DNA of 64,000 nt from JBBPZA01 sp963728925 (lineage in GTDB: Bacteria > Actinomycetota > Thermoleophilia > Solirubrobacterales > Solirubrobacteraceae), in assembly GCA_963728925.1 (NCBI GenBank), contig CAVSMB010000023.1, positions 1-64,000 on the forward strand, read 5' to 3'. Each line of letters begins with the position of its first letter. The first letter of the stretch is position 1. Positions 6,858 to 15,947 of this stretch are shown here, piece after piece. The translations under genes were made by a program, and so were the position numbers. The notes beneath the pieces are model-generated. The model had not been told where the DNA came from. It searched no databases and worked only from the letters and a program-made list of their open reading frames with translations.

Positions 6858-9503
6858 ATGGCGATGTCCTCCGCAGACATCCGCGAGACGTTCCTCGACT
6901 TCTTCGCAGCCCGTGACCACCGGCGCCTGCCCTCGGGCTCGCTGGTCCCTGCCGACTATGACCCCTCGGTGCTGCTCACCACCGCGGGCATGCACCCCCT
7001 CAAGCCCTACTTCCTAGGCCGCGAGCGACCGCCGCACAACCGCCTCACGACCTGCCAGAAGTGCTTCCGCACCACCGACATCGAGAACGTTGGCAACACG
7101 GCGCGCCACCTCACCTTCTTCGAGATGCTCGGCAACTTCTCGCTGGGCGACTACTTCAAGCAGGGCGCCGTCGAGTTCGCGTGGGAGCTCTCGCTCGAGG
7201 GCTTCGGCTTCGCGCCCCAAGACATCTGGATCACCGTCTTCGAAGGCGACGACGAGCTCGGCCTCGGCCCCGACGAGGAGGCGATCGCGTCGTGGGAGTC
7301 GGTCGGCGTGCCTCGGGAGCGGATCGTGCTGCTGCCGCGCTCGGAGAACTTCTGGCAGGCCGGCCCGACCGGGCCGTGCGGGCCGTGCTCGGAGCTCTAC
7401 CTCGATCGCGGCGTGGCCTTCGGGACGCCCGACGACCTGCCCGGCGGCGACAACGAGCGCTTCCTGGAGTACTGGAACCTCGTGTTCATGCAGTTCGACC
7501 AGGACCCCGTCGGCACCCTGACGCCGCTGCCCGCCAAGAACATCGACACGGGCCTGGGCCTCGACCGGATGGCGGCGATCCAGCAGGACGTCGCCTCGGT
7601 CTTCGACACCGACCAGATCCGCCCGCTGATCTCGCTCGGCGAGGAGCTCTCGGGGCGTCGCTACGACAGCGACTTCCCGACCACCCGCGCGCTTCGCATC
7701 CTCGCCGACCACTCGCGGGCGATGACCTTCCTGATCGCCGACGGGATCGTGCCCTCCAACGAGGACCGCGGCTACATCCTGCGCCGCATCATGCGCCGCG
7801 CGATCCAGCAGGGCCGCTCGCTCGGCCTTGAGCAGGGCTTCCTGCCCCTCTACGCGGAGCGCGTCACCGAGCTGATGGGCGGCGCCTACCCCGAGCTGCA
7901 CCGCGAGCGCGACGCGATCCGCAAGTGGCTGGAGAACGAGGAGGTGAGCTTCGGACGCACGCTCGACCAGGGCCTGCGCCTGCTCGAGGACCTCATACAG
8001 CGCGCGCGCGAGCGCGGCGACGAGGGCATCGCGGCCGACGACGCGTTCCGCCTGCACGACACCTTCGGCTTCCCCTTCGACCTGACCCTCGAGCTCGTCG
8101 CCGAGCACGGCCTCGGGGTCGACGAGCGCGGCTTCGAGGCGCTCATGGACGAGCAGCGTCGCCGCGCACGCCAGGGCTCGGCGCGCAACGTCGACGACGG
8201 CCGCGTCCGCGAGCGGATCAGCCGCTTCGCCGGCGACGCCGGCTTCGAGACGGAGTTCGTCGGCTACGAGCGCACCGAGCAGCCGACGACGGTCGGCGCA
8301 GTCATGGCCGACAACGGCCGCGTGCTCGCGAAGCTCGAGGAGTCGCCCTTCTACGCCGCGGGCGGCGGGCAGGTCTCCGACGCCGGGGTGCTCGAGTGCG
8401 AGCACGGCGACTGCCGCGCGCGGGTCGACGAGGTCTTCCGCCTCGGCGACGACCAGGCGGTCGCGCTCGTCGTCGAGGAGGGCGAGCTCGACCCCGGCGA
8501 GCGCGTGGTCGCGCGCGTCGACCGCGTCGCGCGCCACGCGACGGAGGCCAACCACACCGCGACGCACCTGCTCCACGCGGCGCTGCGCGAGTTGCTGGGC
8601 AGCCACGTGCGGCAGGCCGGCTCCTACGTCGGTCCCGACAAGCTGCGCTTCGACTTCACCCATGGCCAGGCGCTGAGCCCCGAGGACCGCCGCGTGCTCG
8701 AGGACCGCGTGAACGGCTGGATCGCGCAGGCTCATCCGGTGCGCGCGCTGACCACGACGCTCGACGAGGCGCGCGCGCTCGGGGCGATGGCGCTCTTCGG
8801 CGAGAAGTACGGCGAGTTCGTGCGCATGGTCGAGGTCGGCGACGGCTCCTTCTCGCGCGAGCTGTGCGGCGGGACCCACGTGCGCTCCAGCGCCGAGATC
8901 GGCGTCTTCAAGATCCTCTCCGAGAGCTCGAGCGCCGCGAACGTGCGGCGCATCGAGGCGGTGACCGGGCCGGCCGGGGTCGAGCTGCTGCGCCGCCACG
9001 ACGAGCTGCTGTCCGAGGCGGCCGCACGTCTGCGCCTGCGGCCAGAGCACGTCGTCGAGGGGGTGGAGGCGCTGCAGGCCGAGCGCCGCGAGCTGGAACG
9101 GGCCAGGGGCGCGACGGATCTCGCCGAGAGCGTCGCCGGGGTCGACGAGCTCGCCGGCCGCGCAGTCCAGATCGACGGCGCGAGGGTCCTGACCGAGGCG
9201 GTCAGCGCTTCGGACGAGAAGGCCCTGCTCGCCCTCGCCGACCGGCTGAAGGGGAAGCTCGGCGACTCCGCCATCGTGCTCGGGGCGAGTGCGAACGACC
9301 GCGCGCTGCTGATCGCCTCGGTCGCGCCGTCCCTCGTCGATCGCGGAGTCAGCGCCGGCGCGATCATCAAGGAGACGGCGAAGGTCGTCGGCGGGGGTGG
9401 GGGTGGCCGCGACACGATGGCTCGGGCCGGCGGCCGTGATCCCGCGAAGCTCGGCGAGGCGATGGCCGTGGCCCGAGCGGCGATCGAGCGGGCCCTCTCC
9501 TAG
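6858..9503 (+). CDS. alaS: Alanine-tRNA ligase
   Basis: Predicted 881-residue class II alanyl-tRNA synthetase. The catalytic core begins at once (FLDFFAARDHRRLPSGSLVP; TTAGMHPLKPYFLG). It is followed by the tRNA-recognition helical region, the editing domain with zinc ligands in HTATHLLHAAL and CGGTHV, and a C-terminal DHHA1 domain ending in a Gly-rich GGGGGGRDTMARAGG segment. Length is normal for the family. A TAGACT box ends nine bases before the ATG, with a GGAG inside the gap, so initiation could be near-leaderless. It heads an operon: ruvX starts at the next base after the stop, then mltG and aroE. Confidence 0.97.
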   Translation: MAMSSADIRETFLDFFAARDHRRLPSGSLVPADYDPSVLLTTAGMHPLKPYFLGRERPPHNRLTTCQKCFRTTDIENVGNTARHLTFFEMLGNFSLGDYFKQGAVEFAWELSLEGFGFAPQDIWITVFEGDDELGLGPDEEAIASWESVGVPRERIVLLPRSENFWQAGPTGPCGPCSELYLDRGVAFGTPDDLPGGDNERFLEYWNLVFMQFDQDPVGTLTPLPAKNIDTGLGLDRMAAIQQDVASVFDTDQIRPLISLGEELSGRRYDSDFPTTRALRILADHSRAMTFLIADGIVPSNEDRGYILRRIMRRAIQQGRSLGLEQGFLPLYAERVTELMGGAYPELHRERDAIRKWLENEEVSFGRTLDQGLRLLEDLIQRARERGDEGIAADDAFRLHDTFGFPFDLTLELVAEHGLGVDERGFEALMDEQRRRARQGSARNVDDGRVRERISRFAGDAGFETEFVGYERTEQPTTVGAVMADNGRVLAKLEESPFYAAGGGQVSDAGVLECEHGDCRARVDEVFRLGDDQAVALVVEEGELDPGERVVARVDRVARHATEANHTATHLLHAALRELLGSHVRQAGSYVGPDKLRFDFTHGQALSPEDRRVLEDRVNGWIAQAHPVRALTTTLDEARALGAMALFGEKYGEFVRMVEVGDGSFSRELCGGTHVRSSAEIGVFKILSESSSAANVRRIEAVTGPAGVELLRRHDELLSEAAARLRLRPEHVVEGVEALQAERRELERARGATDLAESVAGVDELAGRAVQIDGARVLTEAVSASDEKALLALADRLKGKLGDSAIVLGASANDRALLIASVAPSLVDRGVSAGAIIKETAKVVGGGGGGRDTMARAGGRDPAKLGEAMAVARAAIERALS

Positions 9504-9899
9504 GTGCGGGTGCTCGCCCTGGACTACGGCCGCGCGCGCTGCGGCACGGCGGTCAGCGATCCGACCGGAGTCTTGGCGACGCCCCTGGAGGCCGTCGAGC
9601 AGCCCACCACGCGGCGCGGGATGCGGCGGATCGCTACCCTCGTTCGCCAGCAAGGGGCCGGAAGAGTGGTCGTCGGACTCCCGCTTTCGCTGTCCGGGGC
9701 AGACTCGGCCCAGACCCAGGAGACGCGGGATTTCGCCCGGCGTCTCGGAGAGGTGCTTCACGAGGTCCCGGTGGAGTTGTACGACGAGCGGTTCACGACC
9801 CGACTCGCGCAACGCGCGGGCGGTGGGGCGAGCGAGGACTCGCGCGCGGCGGCGATCCTGCTGACGGACTGGCTCGCGGCCAACGAGGCGCGAGCGTGA
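9504..9899 (+). CDS. ruvX: Holliday junction resolvase-like RuvX/YqgF
   Basis: Predicted 131-residue RNase H-fold nuclease linked to pre-16S rRNA processing and Holliday-junction resolution. Visible family features are the N-terminal catalytic Asp in LALDYGRARCGTAVSD, VVGLPLSLSG, the conserved YDERFTT and the late acidic DSRAAAILLTDWL. The GTG start follows the alaS stop with no gap, and its end overlaps mltG by four bases (GTGA), so translation is coupled. The alaS-ruvX-mltG-aroE order is common in Gram-positive bacteria. Confidence 0.95.
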   Translation: MRVLALDYGRARCGTAVSDPTGVLATPLEAVEQPTTRRGMRRIATLVRQQGAGRVVVGLPLSLSGADSAQTQETRDFARRLGEVLHEVPVELYDERFTTRLAQRAGGGASEDSRAAAILLTDWLAANEARA

Positions 9900-11656
9900 G
9901 CCGGTTTGGGGCGAACCGCGATCGCGATCACGAGCGAGGCCCGCGCAGCGCCCAGGAGCGTGAGCGCGCCCGGTTGGAGCGCGAGGCGCGCCGCCGCGGC
10001 TTTCCGGTCGAGTCGCTCGCCCCCGATCCGCCGGCCGACGACAACGAGCCGCCGGCGGCCGAGCCGGAGCCGGGCTTCTTCGACGGCGCCGACACCGTGG
10101 AGGAGTCGGCGCCTGGCGACGACGGCGGGTGGGACGAGGAGCCGCTGTTCGAGGACCAGCGGCCGGCCGCCGCTCCCGGGCGGATGGCCGACGCCGCCGC
10201 GGACGAGCGCGTGCGCGCTGCCGCCTCCGCGCCGGTCGAGCAGGCTACGGTCGAGTTGAGCGCGCTCGAGCGCTCGCTCGCCGAGGACCCCGGGCCGCCG
10301 AGCGGCAACGGGACCGGCTCCCACGAATCGGTGACGCTGCCGGAGGAGGGGATCCACGCGCCGCAGGCGGGGGTGGGCGACCCCTTCGAGGACGAGGCCG
10401 GTGAGCCGGCCCTTCCGCTCGATGTGCCGGCCGTCGAGCCTGCGGGGCCCCTCGCTCCGCGCGTCGCCCGGCTGCGGGCGAACCGCACGACGCCGGGCGC
10501 GCGCTTCCGCCGCCGGGAGCGGCCGGCCGGCAATGCGGGTTCCGGAGGGTCGAGCGGTCCCCCGCGTTCTCCCAGGCGGCCCGCCGAGCGCGGGCCGCGG
10601 CCGCCCGGTGGCGCCCGCAAGTGGATCACCCGCGCGGTGGTGCCGCTGCTGATCGTCGCGGTCCTCGCGATCGGCTGGTTCACCGTCTCGCTCTACCAGC
10701 CCTTCACCGGCTCCGGCGGCGACGCCGTTCGAGTGACCGTCCCGTCGGGGTTGAGCACGCGCCAGATTGGGGACCTGCTCGACCACAAGGGCGTCGTGGG
10801 CTCGGGCTTCTTCTTCGCCCTGAAGGCGCGCATCGACGGCAACAAGGGGTCACTGAAGGCCGGCACCTACACCTTCCGCGAGCGCATGAGCTACGAGGAC
10901 GCGCAAGCGATCCTCCTCAGGGGCCCGCCGCCCATCAGGACGGTCACCCTGCGCCTGCCCGAGGGGAACACCGAGCGCGCCTTCGCGAGCGCCGTGGACA
11001 AGTCGGGCAAGGTCCGCGGCGGATACATGCGCGCCGTGCGTCGAGCGAGGTTCAGCCCGGCCCGCTACGGCGCCCCCGCCGGCTCGCCGCTGGAGGGCTT
11101 CCTGTTCCCCGCGACCTACGAGCTCAGCAAGAAGGACGCGACGGCCAGGGCGCTCGTCGCCGAGCAGCTCTCGACCTTCAAGCGCAGCTTCAGGCGCGTC
11201 TCGATGCGCAGGGCGCGCCGCGCGGACCTCACGCCCTACGACGTCCTGACCATCGCCTCGATGGTCGAGCGCGAGGCCCAGCTCCCGCGCGAGCGTCCCG
11301 TCATCGCCGGCGTGATCTACAACCGCCTGGCCCAGGGCATCCCGCTGGGGATCGACGCGACGATCCGCTACGCGACCAACAACTGGACGCGACCGATCCG
11401 CCAGTCCCAGCTCGATGCGCCGGGCCCGTACAACACCCGTCTCAACCAGGGCCTGCCTCCGACGCCGATCGGCAACCCCGGCCTCGCCTCGATCAAGGCG
11501 GCGGCCAACCCGAAGACGACCGACTACCTGTTCTTCGTGGTCAAGCCGGGCGGCGACGGCGCCCATGCGTTCTCGCGCACCGACGCCGAGTTCCAGCGCG
11601 ACGTCGCCCGCTACAACAACGCGCGCACGGCGGCCGGCGGCCAGGACCCCAAGTAG
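9896..11656 (+). CDS. mltG: Endolytic murein transglycosylase MltG (YceG)
   Basis: Predicted 586-residue membrane-anchored lytic transglycosylase that cleaves nascent glycan strands. The first 240 or so residues are a cytoplasmic, acidic then Pro/Arg-rich low-complexity tail, long as in other actinobacteria. A single membrane helix follows (ITRAVVPLLIVAVLAIGWFT), then a LysM-like segment and the YceG fold. The catalytic glutamate lies in IASMVEREAQ, with the family segments GVIYNRL, IDATIRYA and GLPPTPIGNPGLASIKAA. It starts at a GTG overlapping ruvX and is followed seven bases later by aroE. Confidence 0.95.
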   Translation: MSRFGANRDRDHERGPRSAQERERARLEREARRRGFPVESLAPDPPADDNEPPAAEPEPGFFDGADTVEESAPGDDGGWDEEPLFEDQRPAAAPGRMADAAADERVRAAASAPVEQATVELSALERSLAEDPGPPSGNGTGSHESVTLPEEGIHAPQAGVGDPFEDEAGEPALPLDVPAVEPAGPLAPRVARLRANRTTPGARFRRRERPAGNAGSGGSSGPPRSPRRPAERGPRPPGGARKWITRAVVPLLIVAVLAIGWFTVSLYQPFTGSGGDAVRVTVPSGLSTRQIGDLLDHKGVVGSGFFFALKARIDGNKGSLKAGTYTFRERMSYEDAQAILLRGPPPIRTVTLRLPEGNTERAFASAVDKSGKVRGGYMRAVRRARFSPARYGAPAGSPLEGFLFPATYELSKKDATARALVAEQLSTFKRSFRRVSMRRARRADLTPYDVLTIASMVEREAQLPRERPVIAGVIYNRLAQGIPLGIDATIRYATNNWTRPIRQSQLDAPGPYNTRLNQGLPPTPIGNPGLASIKAAANPKTTDYLFFVVKPGGDGAHAFSRTDAEFQRDVARYNNARTAAGGQDPK

Positions 11657-11662
11657 CGAGCG

Positions 11663-12469
11663 GTGCCGCGTCTCGGCGTCCTGGGCCATCCCGTGGTCCA
11701 CAGCCGCTCGCCTGCGATGCAGGAGGCCGCACTGCGCGCGCTGGGCCTGGAGGACTGGAGCTACCAGCGACTCCCGGTTCCACCCGAGCTCTTCGCCGAG
11801 ACCGTTCGCGCCCTGCCGGGCAGCGGCTTCGCGGGCGCCAACGTGACGATCCCGCACAAGGCCGCGGCGCTCGAGCTGGCGACCCGCGCGTCGGATGCCG
11901 CGGGAGCGATCGGCGCCGCGAACACGCTCACCTTCGCCGAGGGGGAGATCCTCGCCGACAACACCGACGCGCCGGGCCTGCTCGCCGCGTTGCCCGAGTC
12001 GCCGACGGGGGCGTTCGCGCTCGTGCTCGGGGCGGGAGGGGCCGCGCGGGCGGCCGTGTGGGCGCTGCGCGAGGCCGGGGCCCGTGTGACCGTGTGGAGC
12101 CGGCGTCCTGAGCGGGCCGCCGAGCTCGCCCGCGCGTTGGGCGCCGACGTCGCGGGCGGCACGGGCGGGCGCGCCTTCGGGGTCGTCGTCAACTGCACTC
12201 CAGTCGGGTTGTCACCCGGGGACGACGCCCTCGCGCAGCTGCCGCTCAGCAGCGAGCTGCTGGCCGGCGCGAGGGTCGTGGTCGATCTCGCCTACAGCGA
12301 TCACGAGACGACGCTCATCGCCGCCGCGCGGGCCGCGGGAACCCAGGCCGTCGTCGACGGCCTCGAGGTGCTCGTGCGACAGGGCGCCCTGAGCTTCGAG
12401 CGCTGGACCGGCCATGCCGCCCCGCTCGAGGTCATGCGCGCCGCCGCGCGAAGCTCGCCGACTCCCTGA
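11663..12469 (+). CDS. aroE: Shikimate dehydrogenase
   Basis: Predicted 268-residue NADP-dependent enzyme reducing 3-dehydroshikimate to shikimate. The substrate-binding N-domain shows GHPVVHSRSP and the catalytic Lys in NVTIPHK; Asn and Asp follow in AANTL and DNTDAPG. The Rossmann part has the GAGGAARA nucleotide loop and VNCTPVG. It is the last gene of the alaS operon. The other shikimate genes of this window lie 43 kb away (aroC, aroKB, aroQ). Confidence 0.95.
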   Translation: MPRLGVLGHPVVHSRSPAMQEAALRALGLEDWSYQRLPVPPELFAETVRALPGSGFAGANVTIPHKAAALELATRASDAAGAIGAANTLTFAEGEILADNTDAPGLLAALPESPTGAFALVLGAGGAARAAVWALREAGARVTVWSRRPERAAELARALGADVAGGTGGRAFGVVVNCTPVGLSPGDDALAQLPLSSELLAGARVVVDLAYSDHETTLIAAARAAGTQAVVDGLEVLVRQGALSFERWTGHAAPLEVMRAAARSSPTP

Positions 12470-12473
12470 GGCG

Positions 12474-12660
12474 CTACTCGAGCGCGTTCACGAGAGTCTC
12501 GCCACCGCTGACCTCGAGCACCGTGCCGGTCACCTGGGGGTTGGTCATGAGGAACACGGCAGCGTGGCCGATGTCCTCGACGGTCCCCATGCGGCGCACC
12601 GGGATGGCGTCGCTCACACGGCGACGCAGAGCGTCGCGCTCCTCCTCTCCGAGGAAGCTC
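12474..12660 (-). pseudogene. C-terminal remnant of a short-chain dehydrogenase/reductase
   Basis: The minus strand encodes a typical SDR C-terminus: IPVRRMGTVEDIGHAAVFLM, then VTGTVLEVSGGETLV and a short end. Upstream of residue FLGEEERDALRRR the frame loses all similarity, and there is no Rossmann glycine motif or YxxxK, so at least three quarters of the gene is missing. It lies tail-to-tail with aroE. Confidence 0.65.
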
Positions 12661-12807
12661 CACGAGCGCCGCCGCTCGCCGCTGGTGGAGGACTTCGCCC
12701 GCATCTGCCGGGAGATCGTCCACGAGGCCGGTGCGACGTCTGCTCCACCGGCGCATCCATAACGGGCGGCGATCACAGGAGGTCTTGGAAGGCGGCCCGG
12801 CGCCTCC

Positions 12808-12813
12808 TACCGT
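12808..12813 (+). promoter_or_regulatory. TACCGT -10 box, leaderless-type start
   Basis: TACCGT is followed by exactly six bases and then the ATG of the NmrA-type reductase at 12820. No Shine-Dalgarno sequence is present. Confidence 0.5.
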
Positions 12814-12819
12814 GACGTC

Positions 12820-13656
12820 ATGGCCGAGATGCTCGTCACCGGGGCAGCGGGGAACCTGGGCGCCGAGGTCGTTCGCGCGCTGCTCGACGCCGGCCACGAG
12901 GTGCGAGGCCTCGTCCGGCCCGGCCGGGACGCCGCGCTGCCCAACGGCGCCGAGGCGGTTGAGGGCGACCTCGACCGGCCGGCGACGCTGAGCGGTGCGC
13001 TCTCGGGTATCCGCGCCGTGTTCCTGCTCAGCGGCTACGCGGACATGCCCGGAGTGCTCGCCGAAGCCCGCGACGCCGGCGTCGAGCGCGTCGTGCTGCT
13101 GTCCTCGGGCAGCGCGGTGGAAGGGCGCATGGACAACGCGATCGCGCGCTACAACATCCTCTCCGAGGCGGCGGTGCGCGACTCGGGCGTGCCTTGGACG
13201 ATCCTTCAGCCCAGCGGCTTCATGTCCAACGCGCTGCGCTGGCTCCCGCAGCTCCAGGTCGGCGACGTCGTGCGGGCGCCGTTCGCCGACGTGCGCATCG
13301 CGTCGATCGATCCCGCCGACGTCGCGGCGGTCGCGGCGCGTGCGCTCGCCGGGGAGGACCCGGCGGGGGCCAGCCATCTCCTCACCGGCCCCGAGGCGAT
13401 GCTCCCGGCCGACCAGCTTGGCGTGCTCGCCTCGATGCTCGCGCGCGACCTTCGCCTGGAGGGTCAATCCGACGACGAGGCCAGGGCGGAGCTCGCGGCG
13501 GCCTGGCCGCCGGCGTTCGTCGACGCCTTCTTCCGCTTCTTCGCCGACGGAGAGTTCGACGACTCGATCGTGCGGCCGACGGTGAGCGAGCTCCTCAGCC
13601 GGCCGCCGCGGACCTTCGAGCAGTGGGCCGCCGCGCACCTCGACGCCTTCCGCTGA
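12820..13656 (+). CDS. NmrA-like NAD(P)-binding reductase
   Basis: Predicted 278-residue atypical SDR of the NmrA/QOR2 type. The N-terminus holds the nucleotide motif VTGAAGNLGAEVVRAL (TGxxGxxG), an Arg pair suited to NADPH (GLVRPGRD), and the acidic strand-3 motif EGDLDRP. VVLLSSGSA and PWTILQPSGFMSN match the central part of the fold; no catalytic YxxxK is apparent, as expected for this group. C-terminal FFADGEFDDS resembles the family end. It probably acts as a redox sensor or quinone/NADPH-linked reductase; the substrate cannot be told. It stands alone behind its own leaderless-type promoter. Confidence 0.8.
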   Translation: MAEMLVTGAAGNLGAEVVRALLDAGHEVRGLVRPGRDAALPNGAEAVEGDLDRPATLSGALSGIRAVFLLSGYADMPGVLAEARDAGVERVVLLSSGSAVEGRMDNAIARYNILSEAAVRDSGVPWTILQPSGFMSNALRWLPQLQVGDVVRAPFADVRIASIDPADVAAVAARALAGEDPAGASHLLTGPEAMLPADQLGVLASMLARDLRLEGQSDDEARAELAAAWPPAFVDAFFRFFADGEFDDSIVRPTVSELLSRPPRTFEQWAAAHLDAFR

Positions 13657-13748
13657 ATCGGGCACGGCGACCACGGCCCTACTCTCTCATCCATGTCCCG
13701 CCGCCGCGCCGCGATCGCGGACCCTCCCGCGCGGCGGCGGGTCGCCCG

Positions 13749-13937
13749 GTGAACTCCAACGGCGTCGTGCTCGACGACGCCAACCACCGCTACACGGTCC
13801 GCCTGATCGAGCGAGACGGCAACGGCTACACCGCGATGGGCTGGCTGAACTACGACGACGAGGGGCGCTTCGTCGGCGCGCTGTCGGCGCCCCTACGGCT
13901 GGCGCTGGACGGCGACGCGGTCAGCGCGCTTCCGTAG
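13749..13937 (+). CDS. Small hypothetical protein
   Basis: A possible 62-residue protein starting at GTG (VNSNGVVLDDANHRYTVRL...). Codon positions look coding (Gly/Asp/Tyr-rich, regular alternation), and GWLNYDDEGRFVG resembles a small beta-structure. No family recognised, no ribosome site seen. It could be a gene end brought in from elsewhere. Confidence 0.4.
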   Translation: MNSNGVVLDDANHRYTVRLIERDGNGYTAMGWLNYDDEGRFVGALSAPLRLALDGDAVSALP

Positions 13938-13995
13938 GGCCGCGGTGCGAGCGGCGCTTCCGTGCGCCCGCGCCCCGCGAGGCCGCGCGCGCAGG

Positions 13996-14001
13996 TAGGC
14001 T
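13996..14001 (+). promoter_or_regulatory. TAGGCT -10 box, leaderless-type start
   Basis: TAGGCT, six bases, then the ATG at 14008 of a small membrane protein. Same geometry as at 12808, 26422, 29657 and 55010. Confidence 0.5.
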
Positions 14002-14007
14002 CGCGTC

Positions 14008-14280
14008 ATGCCCTGCTTCATCGCGCTGCTCGCGCTCCTCTCGCCGCGGCTCGCGCTGTTCGCGATCTGGATCTTCAGCGACCTGCTCAGCCGCGCGTTC
14101 GAGAGCTGGATCGTGCCGTTCCTCGGGTTCTTCCTGCTCCCGTGGACCACGCTCGCCTACGCCGCCATGTGGAGCTCCTCTGACCGCGTCTACGGCTTCG
14201 AGTGGTTCATCGTCGCGCTCGGCTTCCTCTTCGACCTGGCCTCGTGGACGTCGGGCGAGCGCGGCCGCCGGGGCCGCTAG
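14008..14280 (+). CDS. Small membrane protein (two to three helices)
   Basis: Predicted 90-residue protein with hydrophobic segments at about residues 5-24 (ALLALLSPRLALFAIWIF), 36-55 (VPFLGFFLLPWTTLAYAAM) and 66-79, and a basic tail. The pattern matches short actinobacterial membrane proteins of unknown function. It follows a TAGGCT box by six bases and is monocistronic, facing the SRPBCC gene tail-to-tail. Confidence 0.65.
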   Translation: MPCFIALLALLSPRLALFAIWIFSDLLSRAFESWIVPFLGFFLLPWTTLAYAAMWSSSDRVYGFEWFIVALGFLFDLASWTSGERGRRGR

Positions 14281-14290
14281 CCCTTCGCGC

Positions 14291-14734
14291 CTAGCCGGCG
14301 ACCCGCCGCTCCAGTGCGGCGAGCAGGTCCGCCGCGAAGCGGTCGCCGGCGGAGCGGGGGAGAGGGACCAGCCTGGGCAGGTCGACCTGCACGTCGACCT
14401 CGGCGCGCGCGAGGCAGCTGTCCCCGGCGGGCTCCAGCGCCACGGCGAGGCGCATCCCCTCCTCGTCCCCGGACCCGTGGGCAACGCGCTCGAGCGCGAC
14501 GGCCCGCGGGGGGTCGAGTGCGACGCGGGTCCGCAGCCGCAGCTCGAAGCGCAGCACGCTCGCCTCGAGGAGAACCTCCGCCGGCGTGCCTGCGGCGTCG
14601 CGTTCGAGCACCTCGATGGTGCGGACCCGCTCGTACCACTGGGGCCAGCGCTCGACGTCGGCGAGCACCGCGTAGCACGCCTGCGCGGAGGCCGGGATCG
14701 TCGACTGCGCGCCTCCCTTCAGCTGCCGTGCCAT
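14291..14734 (-). CDS. SRPBCC-family (polyketide cyclase/dehydrase-like) protein
   Basis: Predicted 147-residue helix-grip protein. The start of the fold is clear: STIPASAQACYAVLADVERWPQWYERVRTIEVLERD, the classic opening of the START/SRPBCC group, with an alternating beta-strand pattern and the C-terminal helix AADLLAALERRVAG. Such proteins bind hydrophobic ligands; the ligand here is unknown. A GGAGGG lies upstream of the ATG. Confidence 0.75.
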   Translation of the reverse strand: MARQLKGGAQSTIPASAQACYAVLADVERWPQWYERVRTIEVLERDAAGTPAEVLLEASVLRFELRLRTRVALDPPRAVALERVAHGSGDEEGMRLAVALEPAGDSCLARAEVDVQVDLPRLVPLPRSAGDRFAADLLAALERRVAG

Positions 14735-14753
14735 CGCCTGCCCTCCACCGCGC

Positions 14754-15064
14754 TCACGGGCGCAGGTCGGTGAGCTCGAGGCCGAGGTGGTCGGCCATGC
14801 GCCGCGCGACGAGCGAGCGGTGGCAGGCCTCCGGGTCGGGCTCGACACAGAACAGCGAGGCGGCAGTGTCGCGCGGCAGCGCCTCGACGATCGGCGCGAG
14901 GTCGACGCGGTCGAGGATCTCGGCGGTGTAGCGCTCCACGTACTCGGGCGCCAGGACCGACCGCGACCGCTTGCCCACGCCCTGCCTCGCGTCCTCCCGG
15001 CACTGCAGCCGGCGCAGCTCGGTCGTCGGCGCGAGCTCGGGGCGGTGGCGGTAGGCGATCCCGG
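14754..15064 (-). pseudogene. DUF488 protein, 5'-truncated
   Basis: The minus strand carries the end of a DUF488 protein: GIAYRHRPELAP at the break, then VLAPEYVERYTAEIL and the family's cysteine/histidine block FCVEPDPEACHRSLVA, ending LTDLRP. The N-terminal third is missing, and the frame continues without a start into unrelated GH94-like DNA, so this is a fusion point between two remnants. Confidence 0.6.
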
Positions 15065-15900
15065 CCGTTGCGCGCGGGCGACTGCGAGGAGCCGATGCGC
15101 GACGGGCCCTGCAGTGCGGGTGGGGCCTCGACGCCGGTGAGGAAGCGCCGGACGTTCGCGACCAGCGTGCGCGCCCGCGGCGCTGTTGCGACCCCGGCCA
15201 GCAGCGCCCACGGCTGGGGCTCGCCGAAGATCGCTCCGCTGCCGATTCGCTCGTCGCCGCGATAGCCGCGGGCGAACCAGCCGCGGCCGGTCCACTCGCG
15301 GCGCAGCACGGCGCGAAGCTCGGCGGCGGCGCGGCGCAGCGACGCGGCGAAGGCCCGGTCGCCGCGCAGCTCCGCGAGCTCGGCGACGCGCGGGTAGACG
15401 TAGGGGGCCTGGGCGCTGACGAGCAGCGACTCGGTCATCCCGAGGAACTGACGCGAGAAGTCCGACCAGTCGCCGTCGTCGGCGGTGAGGTAGCCGCCGT
15501 GCGGGCCGCGCAGGCGCTCCTGGTTGGCGAACGCGCGCCGCAGATGCGCCCAGGGCGTGGCGCGGCCGCCGTCGCGCCAGCGGACTGGCTCGTCGAAGAA
15601 CGCCCGGTCGCGGTCGGCGAGGCCGAGCTCTGAGGCGGTCAGGAGCAGCCAGAGTTCCAGGTCGTCCGAGTTGCCGGCCGACACCGGCCGGCACAGATCA
15701 CCCAGGCGTCCCACTGCAGCTCGCGCGAGAGCCAGGAACGGCCTGCGCCGAGCGTCACCTGAGGGAGCCAGCGCCGCCACGCCGCCTGGCTTCGCGCCAG
15801 CGGAGCGCGCGCCCTCCGGTAGCGGGCAACGAGTGCGCGGATCGCCGCCGGGTGGGCGGCGCCGTAGGCGTAGCGCAGGGGCATCGACGCGCCGGGAGCG
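15065..15900 (-). pseudogene. Remnant of a GH94-like glycoside phosphorylase
   Basis: Two minus-strand frames together resemble the core of a GH94 (cellobiose/chitobiose phosphorylase-type) enzyme. The upstream part has RYAYGAAHPAAIRALVARYR and SWLSRELQWDAW. After a break near 15680 the other frame gives LELWLLLTASELGLAD, FFDEPVRWRDGG, GGYLTADDGDWSDFS (the region holding the catalytic acid in GH94), AIFGEPQPWALLAG and GPSRIGSSQSPA. The segment between the two frames is far shorter than in whole enzymes and both ends are missing. The gene has lost well over half its length. Confidence 0.6.
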
Positions 15901-15947
15901 ATGCGAACGGGCGATGGCGGCGACGACGGCGACGACGAGCCTGACGA

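Noticed and set aside
7014..9812. A 932-codon minus-strand frame opposite alaS
   Set aside because: Composition is that of an antisense shadow (Leu/Val/Ala/Glu/Arg repeats) and alaS is beyond doubt.
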